Source: Amarolinea aalborgensis
GTDB taxonomy: Bacteria > Chloroflexota > Anaerolineae > SSC4 > Amarolineaceae
Assembly: GCF_900491745.1 (NCBI RefSeq)
Contig: NZ_UETR01000048.1
Location: forward strand, 1-21,781
DNA: 21,781 nucleotides
Direction: 5' to 3'
Shown here: positions 1-8,265 of the stretch, in pieces
Layout: every line of letters starts with the position of its first letter
How positions within the stretch are numbered: position 1 is the stretch's first letter
The notes under the pieces: model-generated
What the model was told of the DNA's origin: nothing
Database searches by the model: none
Seen by the model: only the letters and a program-made list of their open reading frames with translations
Program-made: the position numbers and the translations under genes

Positions 1-153
1 TGCAGGGAAGTGTGATTTGTCGCTGAGCACGTCGTCACGCTGGAGGCGTGACCCACGAGGAGAAGCAGCCTGCGCAAGGGCATGCCGACGCCCATCCGGC
101 GCGATTGGGTGAAACCACCGAGAATCAGGTAAAATGCAGATGCACGGCATAAT
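1..153. other. Left-edge sequence, no gene identified
   Basis: I recognise no gene here. A 7-bp perfect hairpin is visible (GTCACGC at 34-40 pairing with GCGTGAC at 46-52, 5-nt loop), but there is no T-run after it in either direction. On the minus strand a frame starting with ATG at 150 stays open for 50 codons to the window edge. Its protein resembles nothing I know, so I do not call it a gene. Confidence 0.3.
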
Positions 154-223
154 CAGATCTCTGGTCTCAGATCTCCGGTCTCTGGTCTCCGATCTCCGAT
201 CTCTGGTCTCCGGTCTCCGATCC
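154..223. repeat. Heptanucleotide tandem array, 10 units
   Basis: Ten consecutive 7-mers fit C-[CTA]-G-[GA]-TCT (for example CCGGTCT, CTGGTCT, CCGATCT, CAGATCT), the last ending TCC. The phase is kept without any indel. Related arrays occur at 3492-3519 and, inverted, at 12650-12670. This array is also coding: it supplies the last codons of the small minus-strand ORF ending at 167. Three heptamers make 21 nt, so the encoded tail repeats with a 7-residue period (ETGDQRS, EIGDQRP). Confidence 0.85.
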
Positions 224-400
224 GTGGGTGGCTGAGGTCTGTTGATGCAGAAAGGCGACAAGCGCGGCCAAATCGGCAAAGCCGAGGCGTTGACCACTGC
301 TCGGGTCTTCCAGGCTGAAGCGCCAAACGGCCGTTTCGCTGGCCGCTTCCTGCCAGATGCGCAGCAGGTAGGCGTGGTACTGTGATGGCCGGGCGTGCAT
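167..400 (-). CDS. Small conserved-looking protein with repeat-encoded tail
   Basis: This is a 77-residue ORF of unknown function. The first ~58 residues look like a genuine compact protein, with motifs such as YHAYLLRIWQEA, WRFSLEDP and GFADLAALVAFLHQ. From memory this pattern (Trp/Leu-rich start, 'SLEDP..G...GF.DL..L..FL') recurs in small Chloroflexota proteins, often near SARP/LuxR-type regulators; I cannot verify that here. The last ~18 residues are read from the heptamer array and are probably not conserved. The start is supported by GGGAGG about 11 nt upstream of the ATG. It is divergent from the large activator, so the two may share a regulatory region. A longer 109-residue frame over the same DNA is judged to be a shadow. 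Confidence 0.55.
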   Translation of the reverse strand: MHARPSQYHAYLLRIWQEAASETAVWRFSLEDPSSGQRLGFADLAALVAFLHQQTSATHGSETGDQRSEIGDQRPEI

Positions 401-502
401 AGGTTGGATCGCCTCCCGCTAAACGACTCCGTAATCTATCGCCATGATAAAACGTCATCGTAAAGAAATCGTGAATTGACAATGGGGTTGATCGGCTAAC
501 AA

Positions 503-3421
503 ATGGAACCTCAGCTGCGCCTCGCGCTTCTTGGCAAGCTCGAAATTACCTTCCAGGATGCCCCGCTGACAGGCTTCATCACCAGCAAAGCGCCCGCTCT
601 GTTGTCGTACCTGGTGCTCAGCGGCCGCACCGTGGCGCGCGAGCGGTTGGCGGAGATGTTCTGGGGCGAGATGTCCGACACGGACGCCAAAAACAATCTG
701 CGCCAGGTTCTGGCGAACTTGCGCCACCTGCTGCCTCTCCATGTCGTCACTACCCGCGAATCGGTCACTTTTGACCAAACCCAGCCGTTTCTGCTCGATG
801 TGCAGCTTTTCGAGGAACATCTGCGCGTGGCTGATGAAGCAGCGGACGCAACGCCGCGCATTCAGCACGTGCAAGAGGCGATGGCGCTTTACCGCGGCGA
901 CTTCCTCGAAGGCTTTCACGTACGCGATGCGCCTGACTTCGATGAATGGCTCATGTGGCAGCGCGAACGCCTGCGCCAGCAAGCGCTGCAGGCGCTGCAA
1001 ACCCTGGCTGCCTATCATGCCTCGCGGCGAGAGTATGCAGCTGGCATTGCTTGTTTGCGCCGCCTCTTGGCGCTCGACCCGTGGCGCGAAGAGGCGCACA
1101 CCCAGCTCACTCTGCTGCTGGCGCGCAGCGGCCAACGCTCGGCCGCGCTGGCCCAATACCAAACCTGTCGCCGCATTCTCGCCGCCGAATTGGGAGTCGA
1201 GCCATCGGCCGAGCTGAATGCGCTCTATGAACGAATTCGCGCGATGGGCTCTGCGCCGCCGCTGCCTACCGCAACCACGCCCTTCGTGGGGCGACATTCC
1301 GAACTAGATGATCTGAGCGCGCGCCTGGCCGACCCCACGTGTCGCCTGCTGACGATTGTGGGGCCAGGCGGCATCGGCAAGACGCGGCTGGCGTTGGCCG
1401 CGGCCGAGCGCGCCGTGCAGCAGGGCGATTTTCTCAACGGCGCGTGCCTGGTTCCCCTGGTCGCTATCACCAGCCCTGACCATCTGCCGGCAGCCGTGCT
1501 CGAAGCCTTGCACGCGCCGGCCACCGGCGACCGCGATCAAGCGCAGCAGGCGCTCAGCTTCTTGCACAATCGCGAGCTGCTCCTCGTGCTAGACAATTTT
1601 GAACACCTGACGGCCGGCGTCAACCTGCTGGCGGACATCCTACAGCAGGCGCCCGCGGTCAAGCTGCTCATCACCTCGCGCACCCGGCTGGCTCTGCGCG
1701 GCGAGCGGCTCTTTCATCTTGACGGGCTGACTTTTCCAACCTCCGATGCGGCTGGCCCGCTGCAGGATTTCGAGGCGGCCACGCTCTTCATCGAGTGTGC
1801 GCAGCGCCAGCAGCGGCGCTTTGCCCCAACCGCAGCCGACCGCCAGGCCATTGCCCAGATTTGCCGCCTCTTGGAGGGGATGCCGCTTGGGCTGGAATTG
1901 GCCGCGGCGCAGGCGCCTACGCTGACGTGCACTGAGATTGCCAGTCAACTCGTCAGCACCGCCGACTTTCTGGCCGCCACCTGGCCAGACGCACCGCTCC
2001 GTCATCGCTCTCTGCGCGCCGTGTTCGAGCATGCGTGGGGTTTTTTGACCCCGACCGAACAAACCGCCCTGGCCCAACTGACGGTCTTTGCCAGCAGCTT
2101 CGATTCGCAGGGTGCGCATGGGCTGCTGGGGGAGATGGCGGCCCTGACCGCGCTGGTCAACAAGTCCCTCGTACGCCAGCTGGCCGACGGGCGCTATGAC
2201 CTGCACCCCGTGGTGCGCCAGTATGCCGCCGACAAGCTGCGCGCCTGGCCTGATCTGCAAGCGACCGCGCAGGCGCGCCACGCCGCGTACTACGCCGCGT
2301 TTCTGCACGACCGCGAGCGGCGGCTCAAAGGCGCGGAGGGGCATGCCGCGCTGGCCGAGCTCAGCGCGGCGCGCGAGGATATTCGCCGCGCCTGGCGTTG
2401 GGGCGCAGAAGAGGTGGACACCCGCGTCTTACGTCAGGCCATGGAGAGTCTGCTGGTTTTCTATGACCTGCGCGGCCCCTACCTTGAAGGGTATACAACG
2501 TTCGGCGAGGCGGCGGAACAAGTGCGCGAGGAATGGCTGGCGTTGACCGGCGCAGAACAGGCCCAACAGCCGCAGCTCGCGCGCCTGCTGGCCGGCCTGC
2601 TCATTCGACAGGGCTGGCTTGGCTTCCGCCTGGCGCGCTACGATGAGGCGCAGCGCCTGATCGAGGAGGGCATGGCGCTGTTTCAACGCGTGGGCGCACG
2701 CACGGATCTGGCCTATCCCCTTCTGTTCCTGGGCGCGGTCGCCTATGGCAAGACTGATTTTGCCGCCTCACAGCGCCACTTCGAAAGCAGCCTCGCGCTT
2801 TACCGCGAGGCGGGCGACCATTGGGGCATGGCTGGGCTGCTCGGCAACCTGGGCGAACTGTGCAACACCATGGGCGATTCGGCCCAGGCGCTTGCCTATC
2901 TGCGTGAGGGGCTGGCCGTCGCGCGTCAAGTCGGCGATCCCAGTATGCTTGTGCACACGATGAATACGCTCGGAAATGCCTTGCGCCTGCAGGGCGCCTA
3001 CGCTGAAGCAGAAGACCTGCTCAGGGAGAGTCTCGTCCTCTGCACAGACAATGATTACACGTACCTGAGCATCATGGCGCTGCGCAACCTGGCGATGGTC
3101 AACTTCATGCAGGGCCACCGCGCCGCAACCCAGAAAGCCTATCATCGCGCCCTGCAGATCGCGCTGGAGGCTCAGCTGGGCGACCTGGCGCTGCTGGTCG
3201 TCACGGAGGCGGCCGCCATTGCTGCGCCGCAGGATCCGCTGCAGGCCATCGCCTGGTTGACATTGGTCATGCACCATCCGGACGCCAGCGCGGAGACGCG
3301 GCGCAAGGCCGCAACTCAGCGCGGCCCCTTGGTGACCGCTGCGCCATCCCCTGCCGCGTCCGCGGCCCAAGCGCGGGGCATGGCGTTAGCCGTGGAGGAT
3401 GTCCTGGGTGCGCTGGCCTAG
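503..3421 (+). CDS. SARP-family transcriptional activator (wHTH-BTAD-ATPase-TPR)
   Basis: This is a 972-residue STAND-type regulator. Residues ~5-90 form an OmpR-like winged helix (KAPALLSYLVLS, RERLAEMFWGE, NNLRQVLANLR). Residues ~97-245 are the bacterial transcriptional activation domain, ending in the usual 'YQTCRRILAAELGVEPSAEL'. An ATPase of NB-ARC/AAA type follows, with a P-loop GPGGIGKT at 287-294, a Walker-B-like LLLVLDNFEH and a sensor-like SRTRLALRGE. From ~600 onward there are repeated TPR-like helices (GNLGELCNTMGDSAQALAYL, GNALRLQGAYAEAEDLL). Such proteins bind direct repeats near promoters and respond to a signal through the TPR part. The target cannot be deduced here: the gene converges on the gcv operon and does not share its promoter. 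I saw no convincing promoter or strong Shine-Dalgarno before the ATG; a TTGACA at 476-481 is too close. Confidence 0.9.
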   Translation: MEPQLRLALLGKLEITFQDAPLTGFITSKAPALLSYLVLSGRTVARERLAEMFWGEMSDTDAKNNLRQVLANLRHLLPLHVVTTRESVTFDQTQPFLLDVQLFEEHLRVADEAADATPRIQHVQEAMALYRGDFLEGFHVRDAPDFDEWLMWQRERLRQQALQALQTLAAYHASRREYAAGIACLRRLLALDPWREEAHTQLTLLLARSGQRSAALAQYQTCRRILAAELGVEPSAELNALYERIRAMGSAPPLPTATTPFVGRHSELDDLSARLADPTCRLLTIVGPGGIGKTRLALAAAERAVQQGDFLNGACLVPLVAITSPDHLPAAVLEALHAPATGDRDQAQQALSFLHNRELLLVLDNFEHLTAGVNLLADILQQAPAVKLLITSRTRLALRGERLFHLDGLTFPTSDAAGPLQDFEAATLFIECAQRQQRRFAPTAADRQAIAQICRLLEGMPLGLELAAAQAPTLTCTEIASQLVSTADFLAATWPDAPLRHRSLRAVFEHAWGFLTPTEQTALAQLTVFASSFDSQGAHGLLGEMAALTALVNKSLVRQLADGRYDLHPVVRQYAADKLRAWPDLQATAQARHAAYYAAFLHDRERRLKGAEGHAALAELSAAREDIRRAWRWGAEEVDTRVLRQAMESLLVFYDLRGPYLEGYTTFGEAAEQVREEWLALTGAEQAQQPQLARLLAGLLIRQGWLGFRLARYDEAQRLIEEGMALFQRVGARTDLAYPLLFLGAVAYGKTDFAASQRHFESSLALYREAGDHWGMAGLLGNLGELCNTMGDSAQALAYLREGLAVARQVGDPSMLVHTMNTLGNALRLQGAYAEAEDLLRESLVLCTDNDYTYLSIMALRNLAMVNFMQGHRAATQKAYHRALQIALEAQLGDLALLVVTEAAAIAAPQDPLQAIAWLTLVMHHPDASAETRRKAATQRGPLVTAAPSPAASAAQARGMALAVEDVLGALA

Positions 3422-3436
3422 CCGCGTCACGCAAAA

Positions 3437-3476
3437 CCCGCCCGCCCTGCGACATCGCGTCCACAGAGCGGGCGGG
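3437..3476. terminator. Hairpin between convergent genes, probable terminator
   Basis: A 9-bp perfect GC stem (CCCGCCCGC at 3437-3445 with GCGGGCGGG at 3468-3476) encloses a 22-nt loop. It starts 15 nt after the activator's stop. Read on the minus strand, downstream of gcvPB, the stem is followed by TTTTGC; on the plus strand it is followed by CCTGATTTTC. It could terminate both convergent transcripts, but the long loop and short T-tract make this only moderately convincing. Confidence 0.45.
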
Positions 3477-3491
3477 CCTGATTTTCAGTCT

Positions 3492-3519
3492 CCGGTCTCC
3501 GATCTTCGGTCTCCGGTTT
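3492..3519. repeat. Heptanucleotide array, 4 units
   Basis: Four in-phase heptamers (CCGGTCT, CCGATCT, TCGGTCT, CCGGTTT), preceded by a partial unit CAGTCT, belong to the same family and orientation as the array at 154-223. The array sits 3 bp beyond the gcvPB stop codon, in the tail-to-tail region with the SARP gene. The two like-oriented arrays therefore bracket the SARP gene. Confidence 0.75.
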
Positions 3520-3522
3520 CTC

Positions 3523-5043
3523 CTATCCCGGCTTGGCTGCCGTTGCGCACAGCTTCAGCTCGCGCGCCGCGCGCACCTCGTCCAGGCGCCCGACCGGGGT
3601 CGTATGCGGCGCCTCTTTCAGGAGCTGTGGGTTGGCAATCGCTTCTTCCTTGATCTGCAGCAACGTCTCTACGAAACCGTCCAGCGTCTCACGGCTCTCG
3701 GTCTCAGTCGGCTCGATCATCAGCGCCTCGCGCACGATCAGCGGGAAGTAGACCGTAGGTGGATGATAGCCAAAGTCCATTAATCGCTTGGCAATGTCCA
3801 TCGTGTGAATGGTGGGCGCTTCTTCCAGGATGCCCTGCGCGACGAACTCGTGCATGCAGGTGCGATCGCCATGCGGAATCGGATAGGCTCCTTTGAGGCG
3901 CGCCTGCAGGTAGTTGGCGTTGAGCACCGCATTTTGACTGACTGCGCGCAGGCCCTCTTCGCCTAACATGCGGATATAGGTATACGCGCGCACCAACATG
4001 CCAAAATTGCCGGCGAAGCTCTTCACGCGCCCGATGCTGTACTGGGGCATGTACCAAACCAGGTCAATGTCCTCCTCGTCACCGTTGCGCGCCCGCACGG
4101 CAACCACCGGGCCGGGCAGATAAGGCGCCAGCGCCTCACTGCATCCCACCGGACCCGAGCCTGGGCCGCCGCCGCCGTGCGGCGTAGTGAAGGTCTTGTG
4201 CAAGTTGAAGTGCATCACATCGAAGCCCAGCTCGCCTGGCTTGGTGATGCCCAGAATGGCGTTGAAGTTGGCGCCATCGCCGTAGACGAGGCCGCCTGCG
4301 GCTTGCACCAGGCGAATCACCTCCAGCACATTCTCATCGAACAGGCCCAGGGTGTTGGGATTGGTCAACATCAGACCGATCACCTCATGCCCGATGCTGT
4401 CTAGTTGGGTCTTGAGCGCGCCCAGGTCTACGTTGCCGCGCGCGTCGCTCGGAATTTCCACCGCCTGCAGCCCGGCCATCGTGGTCGAAGCTGGATTGGT
4501 GCCGTGCGCGGAGTCAGGCACCAGGATCTTCGTGCGCTGTGTCTCGCCTTGATCGTACAGGTAATTGCGCATCATCAGCACGCCGCTCAGTTCGCCCTGC
4601 GCGCCGGCGGCCGGCTGCAGACTGACAGCGGCAAAACCGCTGATTTCAGCCAGGTAGACCTGCAGCTCAAACATCAACTGCATGGCCCCTTGCGCGCTGT
4701 CGGCGGGCTGCAATGGGTGCAGGCCGGTGAAGCCCGGGAGCCGGGCGGCCTTCTCGTGCACCTTGGGGTTGTATTTCATCGTGCAGGAGCCAAGCGGATA
4801 GAAGCCAGTGTCAATGCTGTGATTCTTTTGCGACAGGCGTAGGAAATGACGCATCACGTCAATCTCCGCGACTTCGGGCAAGGGCAGATCCGCGGCGCGG
4901 CGCAGGAAATCGAGCGGCAGCGGCGCTTCTGGCACGTCCAACGCCGGCAGGCTGGCGCCGATGCGGCCTGGCGAGCTGAAATCGAAAATCAACGGTTCGA
5001 TGCGCTGCCCCGTTGCGCGGCTGTCATTGCTTGGGCTGTTCAT
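3523..5043 (-). CDS. gcvPB: Glycine dehydrogenase (decarboxylating) subunit 2
   Basis: This is the C-terminal half of a split P-protein (506 residues), the PLP enzyme that decarboxylates glycine and passes the aminomethyl group to lipoyl-GcvH. The PLP-binding lysine is K283 in FNLHKTFTTPHGGGGPGSGP, the hallmark of GcvPB. Other family segments are TGFYPLGSCTMKYNPK (79-94), PDSAHGTNPAST (176-187) and the glycine-rich loop after the lysine. It must pair with GcvPA to be active. Its ATG overlaps the gcvPA stop as ATGA, so translation is probably coupled. It is the last gene of the gcvT-gcvH-gcvPA-gcvPB operon and ends beside a heptamer array. Confidence 0.97.
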   Translation of the reverse strand: MNSPSNDSRATGQRIEPLIFDFSSPGRIGASLPALDVPEAPLPLDFLRRAADLPLPEVAEIDVMRHFLRLSQKNHSIDTGFYPLGSCTMKYNPKVHEKAARLPGFTGLHPLQPADSAQGAMQLMFELQVYLAEISGFAAVSLQPAAGAQGELSGVLMMRNYLYDQGETQRTKILVPDSAHGTNPASTTMAGLQAVEIPSDARGNVDLGALKTQLDSIGHEVIGLMLTNPNTLGLFDENVLEVIRLVQAAGGLVYGDGANFNAILGITKPGELGFDVMHFNLHKTFTTPHGGGGPGSGPVGCSEALAPYLPGPVVAVRARNGDEEDIDLVWYMPQYSIGRVKSFAGNFGMLVRAYTYIRMLGEEGLRAVSQNAVLNANYLQARLKGAYPIPHGDRTCMHEFVAQGILEEAPTIHTMDIAKRLMDFGYHPPTVYFPLIVREALMIEPTETESRETLDGFVETLLQIKEEAIANPQLLKEAPHTTPVGRLDEVRAARELKLCATAAKPG

Positions 5044-6512
5044 GGGATCACCTCCATGACGATCTCCATCTGCTCCAGTTCCAGGTCGAGTTCGGGCAGC
5101 GTGTCATCCTGGGGGATGTAGGCGTCGGTCGCGGCGTCCATCTCTTCCATCTCCTCCACCTCGGCCAGCGCCATCACCAGGGCGTCAATGTCGCGCTTGC
5201 TCAGCGTTTCGGTGACGCACACCAGCATGGCGTGCCCCAGTTCCGGGTAATCCTGGCTCAGGTCGTAGCCGCCGATGATGCCGTACTCATCGAGCAGGTA
5301 ACGATTGACCGCGGCCACCGGCAGCGGGCAGCGCACGACGAATTCCTGGAAGAACGGCTCGCCTTGCAGCACCTCGAAGCCGGTTTGCGTTGCGATTTGC
5401 TGCGCAGCGTAGTGCGCCTTGTGATAGCACAGCTCCGCCACGCGGCGCAGGCCGTTCTTGCCCAGCGCCGCCATGTAAACGGCCGCCGAGAGGGCCACCA
5501 GGCCCTGGTTGGTGCAGATGTTGGAGGTCGCTTTGTCACGCCGAATGTGCTGCTCGCGCGTGCTCAGCGTCAGCACGAAGCCGCGCTCGCCGTCCACGCC
5601 CACCGTTTCGCCGATGATGCGGCCGGCGCTGCGACGCACGTGCTCGTTCTTGCACGCGAAGAAGCCCAGGTACGGTCCGCCGAAGTTGAGCGGACTGCCC
5701 AGCGACTGGCCTTCGCCGCAGACAATATCGGCGTCATAGCTGCCGGGCGCCTGGAAGATGCCCAGGCTGATGGGGTCGGCCACTACGATCAGCACGGCGC
5801 CTTGGGCATGCGCCGCGTCCGCCAATTGGCGCAGGCGCGCCGGGCTATGCAGCCGCCCCAGGAAGTCCGGGTTCTGGACGATGACGGCGGCCGTGTCGCT
5901 GTCCATCATCGCCTCCAGCGCATCCAGGTCAACGCCAGCGGCGAAGCCGTTGAATTTGACATCCATGCCCTGCGTGTAGGTGTGAGCCACTTCGCGGTAC
6001 TGTGGGTTGACGTAGCGCGAAAAGAGGATCGTCTTGCGCTTCAGCCGACCGATGTTGAGGGCCATGATCACCGCTTCAGCCACGGCCGTCGCGCCATCAT
6101 AGTGACTGGCGTTGGACACGTCCATCCCAGTCAGCGCGCAGATCATGCTCTGATATTCAAAGATGGCTTGCAGCGTACCCTGGCTCACTTCCGGTTGGTA
6201 CGGCGTGTACGCAGTGTAGAATTCGCTGCGGCTGATGACCGCATCAACAATGGACGGAACGAAGTGATGGTAAGCGCCAGCGCCGAGGAAGCAGGGCGAA
6301 GAGTCCGCATCGGCGTCCTCGCTGCTCAGCGCTTGCAGCTCTTGTAGAATCTCGTATTCACTGACCGGCGTCGGCAGATTGAGCCGCGGGAAACGGTGGC
6401 TGGCCGGCACGTCGTGAAAGAGATCTTCCACCGACGCAACGCCAATCGTCGCCAACATCTGCTGACGGTCAGCGTCCGTATTGGGCACATAGCCAGGCGT
6501 GTAGTTCATCAT
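5040..6512 (-). CDS. gcvPA: Glycine dehydrogenase (decarboxylating) subunit 1
   Basis: This is the N-terminal half of the split P-protein, about 490 residues. Visible family segments are YTPGYVPNTDADRQQMLATIG at the start, FLGAGAYHHFVPSIVDAVISR, YTAYTPYQPEVSQGTLQAIF and DVSNASHYDGATAVAEA. It lacks the PLP lysine, which lies in GcvPB, and forms the heterotetramer with it. The first in-frame ATG is at 6518, but GAGGAG touches that codon directly. The ATG at 6512 lies 6 nt from GAGGAG and the one at 6509 lies 9 nt away, so one of these is the likelier start. It begins 18 nt after the gcvH stop and overlaps gcvPB by 4 nt. An acidic C-terminal tail (many Glu/Asp, EVEEMEEMDA) is somewhat unusual. 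Confidence 0.96.
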   Translation of the reverse strand: MMNYTPGYVPNTDADRQQMLATIGVASVEDLFHDVPASHRFPRLNLPTPVSEYEILQELQALSSEDADADSSPCFLGAGAYHHFVPSIVDAVISRSEFYTAYTPYQPEVSQGTLQAIFEYQSMICALTGMDVSNASHYDGATAVAEAVIMALNIGRLKRKTILFSRYVNPQYREVAHTYTQGMDVKFNGFAAGVDLDALEAMMDSDTAAVIVQNPDFLGRLHSPARLRQLADAAHAQGAVLIVVADPISLGIFQAPGSYDADIVCGEGQSLGSPLNFGGPYLGFFACKNEHVRRSAGRIIGETVGVDGERGFVLTLSTREQHIRRDKATSNICTNQGLVALSAAVYMAALGKNGLRRVAELCYHKAHYAAQQIATQTGFEVLQGEPFFQEFVVRCPLPVAAVNRYLLDEYGIIGGYDLSQDYPELGHAMLVCVTETLSKRDIDALVMALAEVEEMEEMDAATDAYIPQDDTLPELDLELEQMEIVMEVIP

Positions 6513-6530
6513 CGTCATCTCCTCAGCCTG

Positions 6531-6926
6531 CTAATGTTCGCGTGTCGCGCAGTAAGCATCGTATTCGGTCGCAGTCATCAGGTTTTCTAGTTCGGCCGTA
6601 TTCTCCGGCTCCAGCTTGAAGAGCCAGGCTTCGCCAAATGGGTCTCCGTTGACCTTTTCAGGGGTATCTTCCAGCGCGTGGTTGACCTCGATCACCGTGC
6701 CGCTGAGGGGCGCATAGATGTCGGATGCAGCTTTGACCGATTCAACCGTTGCGACCTGCTGCCCTTGCTTGATCGTCGCGCCCACCTCGGGCAGCTCGAT
6801 GAAAACCACATCAGACAACGCATCCTGGGCATAGTCGCTGATGCCGACTACCGCCACGGCGCCTTCGACGCGCACCCACTCATCCGATTTTGCGTAGCGG
6901 GCATTGGGGTCTAGTTTGAAGCTCAT
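6531..6926 (-). CDS. gcvH: Glycine cleavage system H protein
   Basis: This 131-residue lipoyl carrier shuttles the aminomethyl intermediate from GcvP to GcvT and the dihydrolipoyl arm to the L-protein. The lipoylated lysine is K65 in VESVKAASDIYAPLSG, with the usual preceding GDVVFIELPEVG-like strand (SDVVFIELPEVG). Length matches the family. The ATG at 6926 is preceded by AAAGGAG at a 7-nt spacing, the best ribosome site in this operon. It lies between gcvT (136-nt gap) and gcvPA (short gap). No L-protein (lpd) or lipoate ligase is in the window, so those must be encoded elsewhere. Confidence 0.97.
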   Translation of the reverse strand: MSFKLDPNARYAKSDEWVRVEGAVAVVGISDYAQDALSDVVFIELPEVGATIKQGQQVATVESVKAASDIYAPLSGTVIEVNHALEDTPEKVNGDPFGEAWLFKLEPENTAELENLMTATEYDAYCATREH

Positions 6927-7062
6927 GGTAAATCTCCTTTGATCAGAAAACTGGATAGAAATTGAGTTGATCAGACCGACAGAACGCCAGACGGCAGAGC
7001 GTTAGCCCACCGTTCGGCTGACCGCGCTGTCACCTGGATCATGCGCCAGGCCGCGCGGCCAC

Positions 7063-8160
7063 TCAACGCCGATAAGCCGCGACGTAGAACGGCGTCTTCA
7101 CCACGATTGCCTTTTTGGGCGCGTCTCGGATGACAATGTCAATCTGACTACCGAGGGCGGCATTGGCGGCAGGGACATAGGCCAACCCAACGAAGCGGTC
7201 TGTGGTTGGCGATTTCATGCCCGTGGTGACAACGCCCACCACCTGGCCGTTGATCGCCACAGGGAATTCGGCGCGCGGCACCGCGCGCTCCACCATCTCG
7301 AAGCCCACCAGGCGCTGGGCCGGGCCTTCCATCTTGATTTTGAGCAAGGCATCGCGACCGATGAAGTCCCCCTTCTTGAAACTGATGGCCCAGCTCAAAC
7401 GCGCGCTGATGGGGTCTATGCGCGCATGAATCTCATGACCGTACAGCGGCAGGCATGGCTCGAAGCGCAGTGAATCGCGCGCGGCCAGCCCGCACGGTAG
7501 AATGCCTTCCGGCTGGCCGGCTTCCAGGATGGTGTTCCACATCGCCACGGCCTCTGTCGCCGGGAAAAACAGCTCATAGCCGTACTCGCCCGTGTAGCCG
7601 GTGGCGCCCAAAAGCGCAGCCACGCCATTGACGGTGGCTGGCGCGCAGGTGTGGAACTTCACTGTCGCCAGGTCCAGATCCGTGAGCTTTTGCAAGACCG
7701 CTTGCGCGCGTGGGCCTTGCAAGGCCAGCATGTAGGTCTCATCCGAGATGTCGGTCACACTGACGTTCAATCCAACGGCGTGCAGCTGCATCCACTCAAC
7801 ATCCTTCTTACGATTGGATGCATTGACGATGACCCACCAGCTTTCGGCGGCCACACGATACATGAAAATGTCGTCAATGACCGTGCCGTCGGCGTAGCAC
7901 ATCAGGCTGTAGCGCGCATCGCTGATCGCCATCGTACTGATGTCGCCAACCTGGATCATCTGCAAGAAGCGCAGGGCATCAGGCCCAGCCACGACGACCT
8001 GGCCCATGTGGTCAATGTCGAACAGGCCGACGGCCTCGCGCACCCGCTTGTGCTCCTCCAACGGGCCGGTGGGGTATTGCACCGGCAGTTCCCATCCGGC
8101 AAAATCCACCATACGCCCGCCAAGCGCCACGTGCGTGTCGTACAAAGATGTTCGATTCAT
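7063..8160 (-). CDS. gcvT: Aminomethyltransferase (glycine cleavage T protein)
   Basis: This 365-residue folate-dependent enzyme releases ammonia and makes 5,10-methylene-THF from the aminomethyl-lipoyl intermediate. Family segments include YDTHVALGGRMVDFAGWELP near the N-terminus, DHMGQV, YSLMCYADGTVIDDIFMYR, GYTGEYGYELF and CGLAARDSLRFEPCLPLYGHE with its conserved Asp. The frame is open 20 codons further up to 8220, but that extension runs into the leader's terminator region. The ATG at 8160 has GGAGGAGG upstream and begins the protein at the normal family N-terminus. First gene of the operon, controlled by the glycine riboswitch just upstream. Confidence 0.96.
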   Translation of the reverse strand: MNRTSLYDTHVALGGRMVDFAGWELPVQYPTGPLEEHKRVREAVGLFDIDHMGQVVVAGPDALRFLQMIQVGDISTMAISDARYSLMCYADGTVIDDIFMYRVAAESWWVIVNASNRKKDVEWMQLHAVGLNVSVTDISDETYMLALQGPRAQAVLQKLTDLDLATVKFHTCAPATVNGVAALLGATGYTGEYGYELFFPATEAVAMWNTILEAGQPEGILPCGLAARDSLRFEPCLPLYGHEIHARIDPISARLSWAISFKKGDFIGRDALLKIKMEGPAQRLVGFEMVERAVPRAEFPVAINGQVVGVVTTGMKSPTTDRFVGLAYVPAANAALGSQIDIVIRDAPKKAIVVKTPFYVAAYRR

Positions 8161-8218
8161 CCCATCCCTCCTCCAATTTGTGCTGCGTGCCTTGAGTGCC
8201 TGAGTCCCGAAGCAACCC

Positions 8219-8265
8219 AAAAAGGGAATCGGGCAGGCATCGCGTGCGATGCCTGCCCGATTCCC
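8219..8265 (-). terminator. Rho-independent terminator of the glycine riboswitch
   Basis: A perfect 20-bp inverted repeat (8224-8243 with 8246-8265) has a 2-nt centre, so the real loop must open a few pairs. On the minus strand it is followed at once by TTTTT (8223-8219). It sits between the second glycine aptamer and gcvT, about 60 nt before the start codon. This is the standard position for the expression platform of a transcriptional ON switch. Its 5' arm overlaps the 3' strand of aptamer-2 P1 by only one nucleotide. Confidence 0.9.

Noticed and set aside
1..150. Possible edge gene or structured RNA (AGAAGCAGCC recalls the SRP RNA loop)
   Set aside because: The SRP tetraloop context and pairing do not hold, and the open minus-strand frame matches nothing I know.
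154..223. CRISPR-like array
   Set aside because: Units are contiguous 7-mers with no spacers and no cas genes; it is a simple tandem repeat.
476..502. TTGACA as −35 box for the SARP gene
   Set aside because: A −10 at 17-nt spacing would fall at the start codon; no TATAAT-like hexamer is there.
455..1297. 280-codon minus-strand frame within the SARP gene
   Set aside because: It lies entirely antisense to the wHTH-BTAD part and upstream sequence; composition is that of a shadow frame.
5013..6347. 444-codon plus-strand open frame antisense to gcvPA
   Set aside because: It is the complement of an unmistakable GcvPA. The His/Arg/Gln/Ala-rich protein resembles no family and is typical of GC-rich antisense shadows.
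8161..8220. 20-codon N-terminal extension of gcvT
   Set aside because: It would use sequence between the terminator and the Shine-Dalgarno. The ATG at 8160 has GGAGG upstream and gives the family N-terminus.
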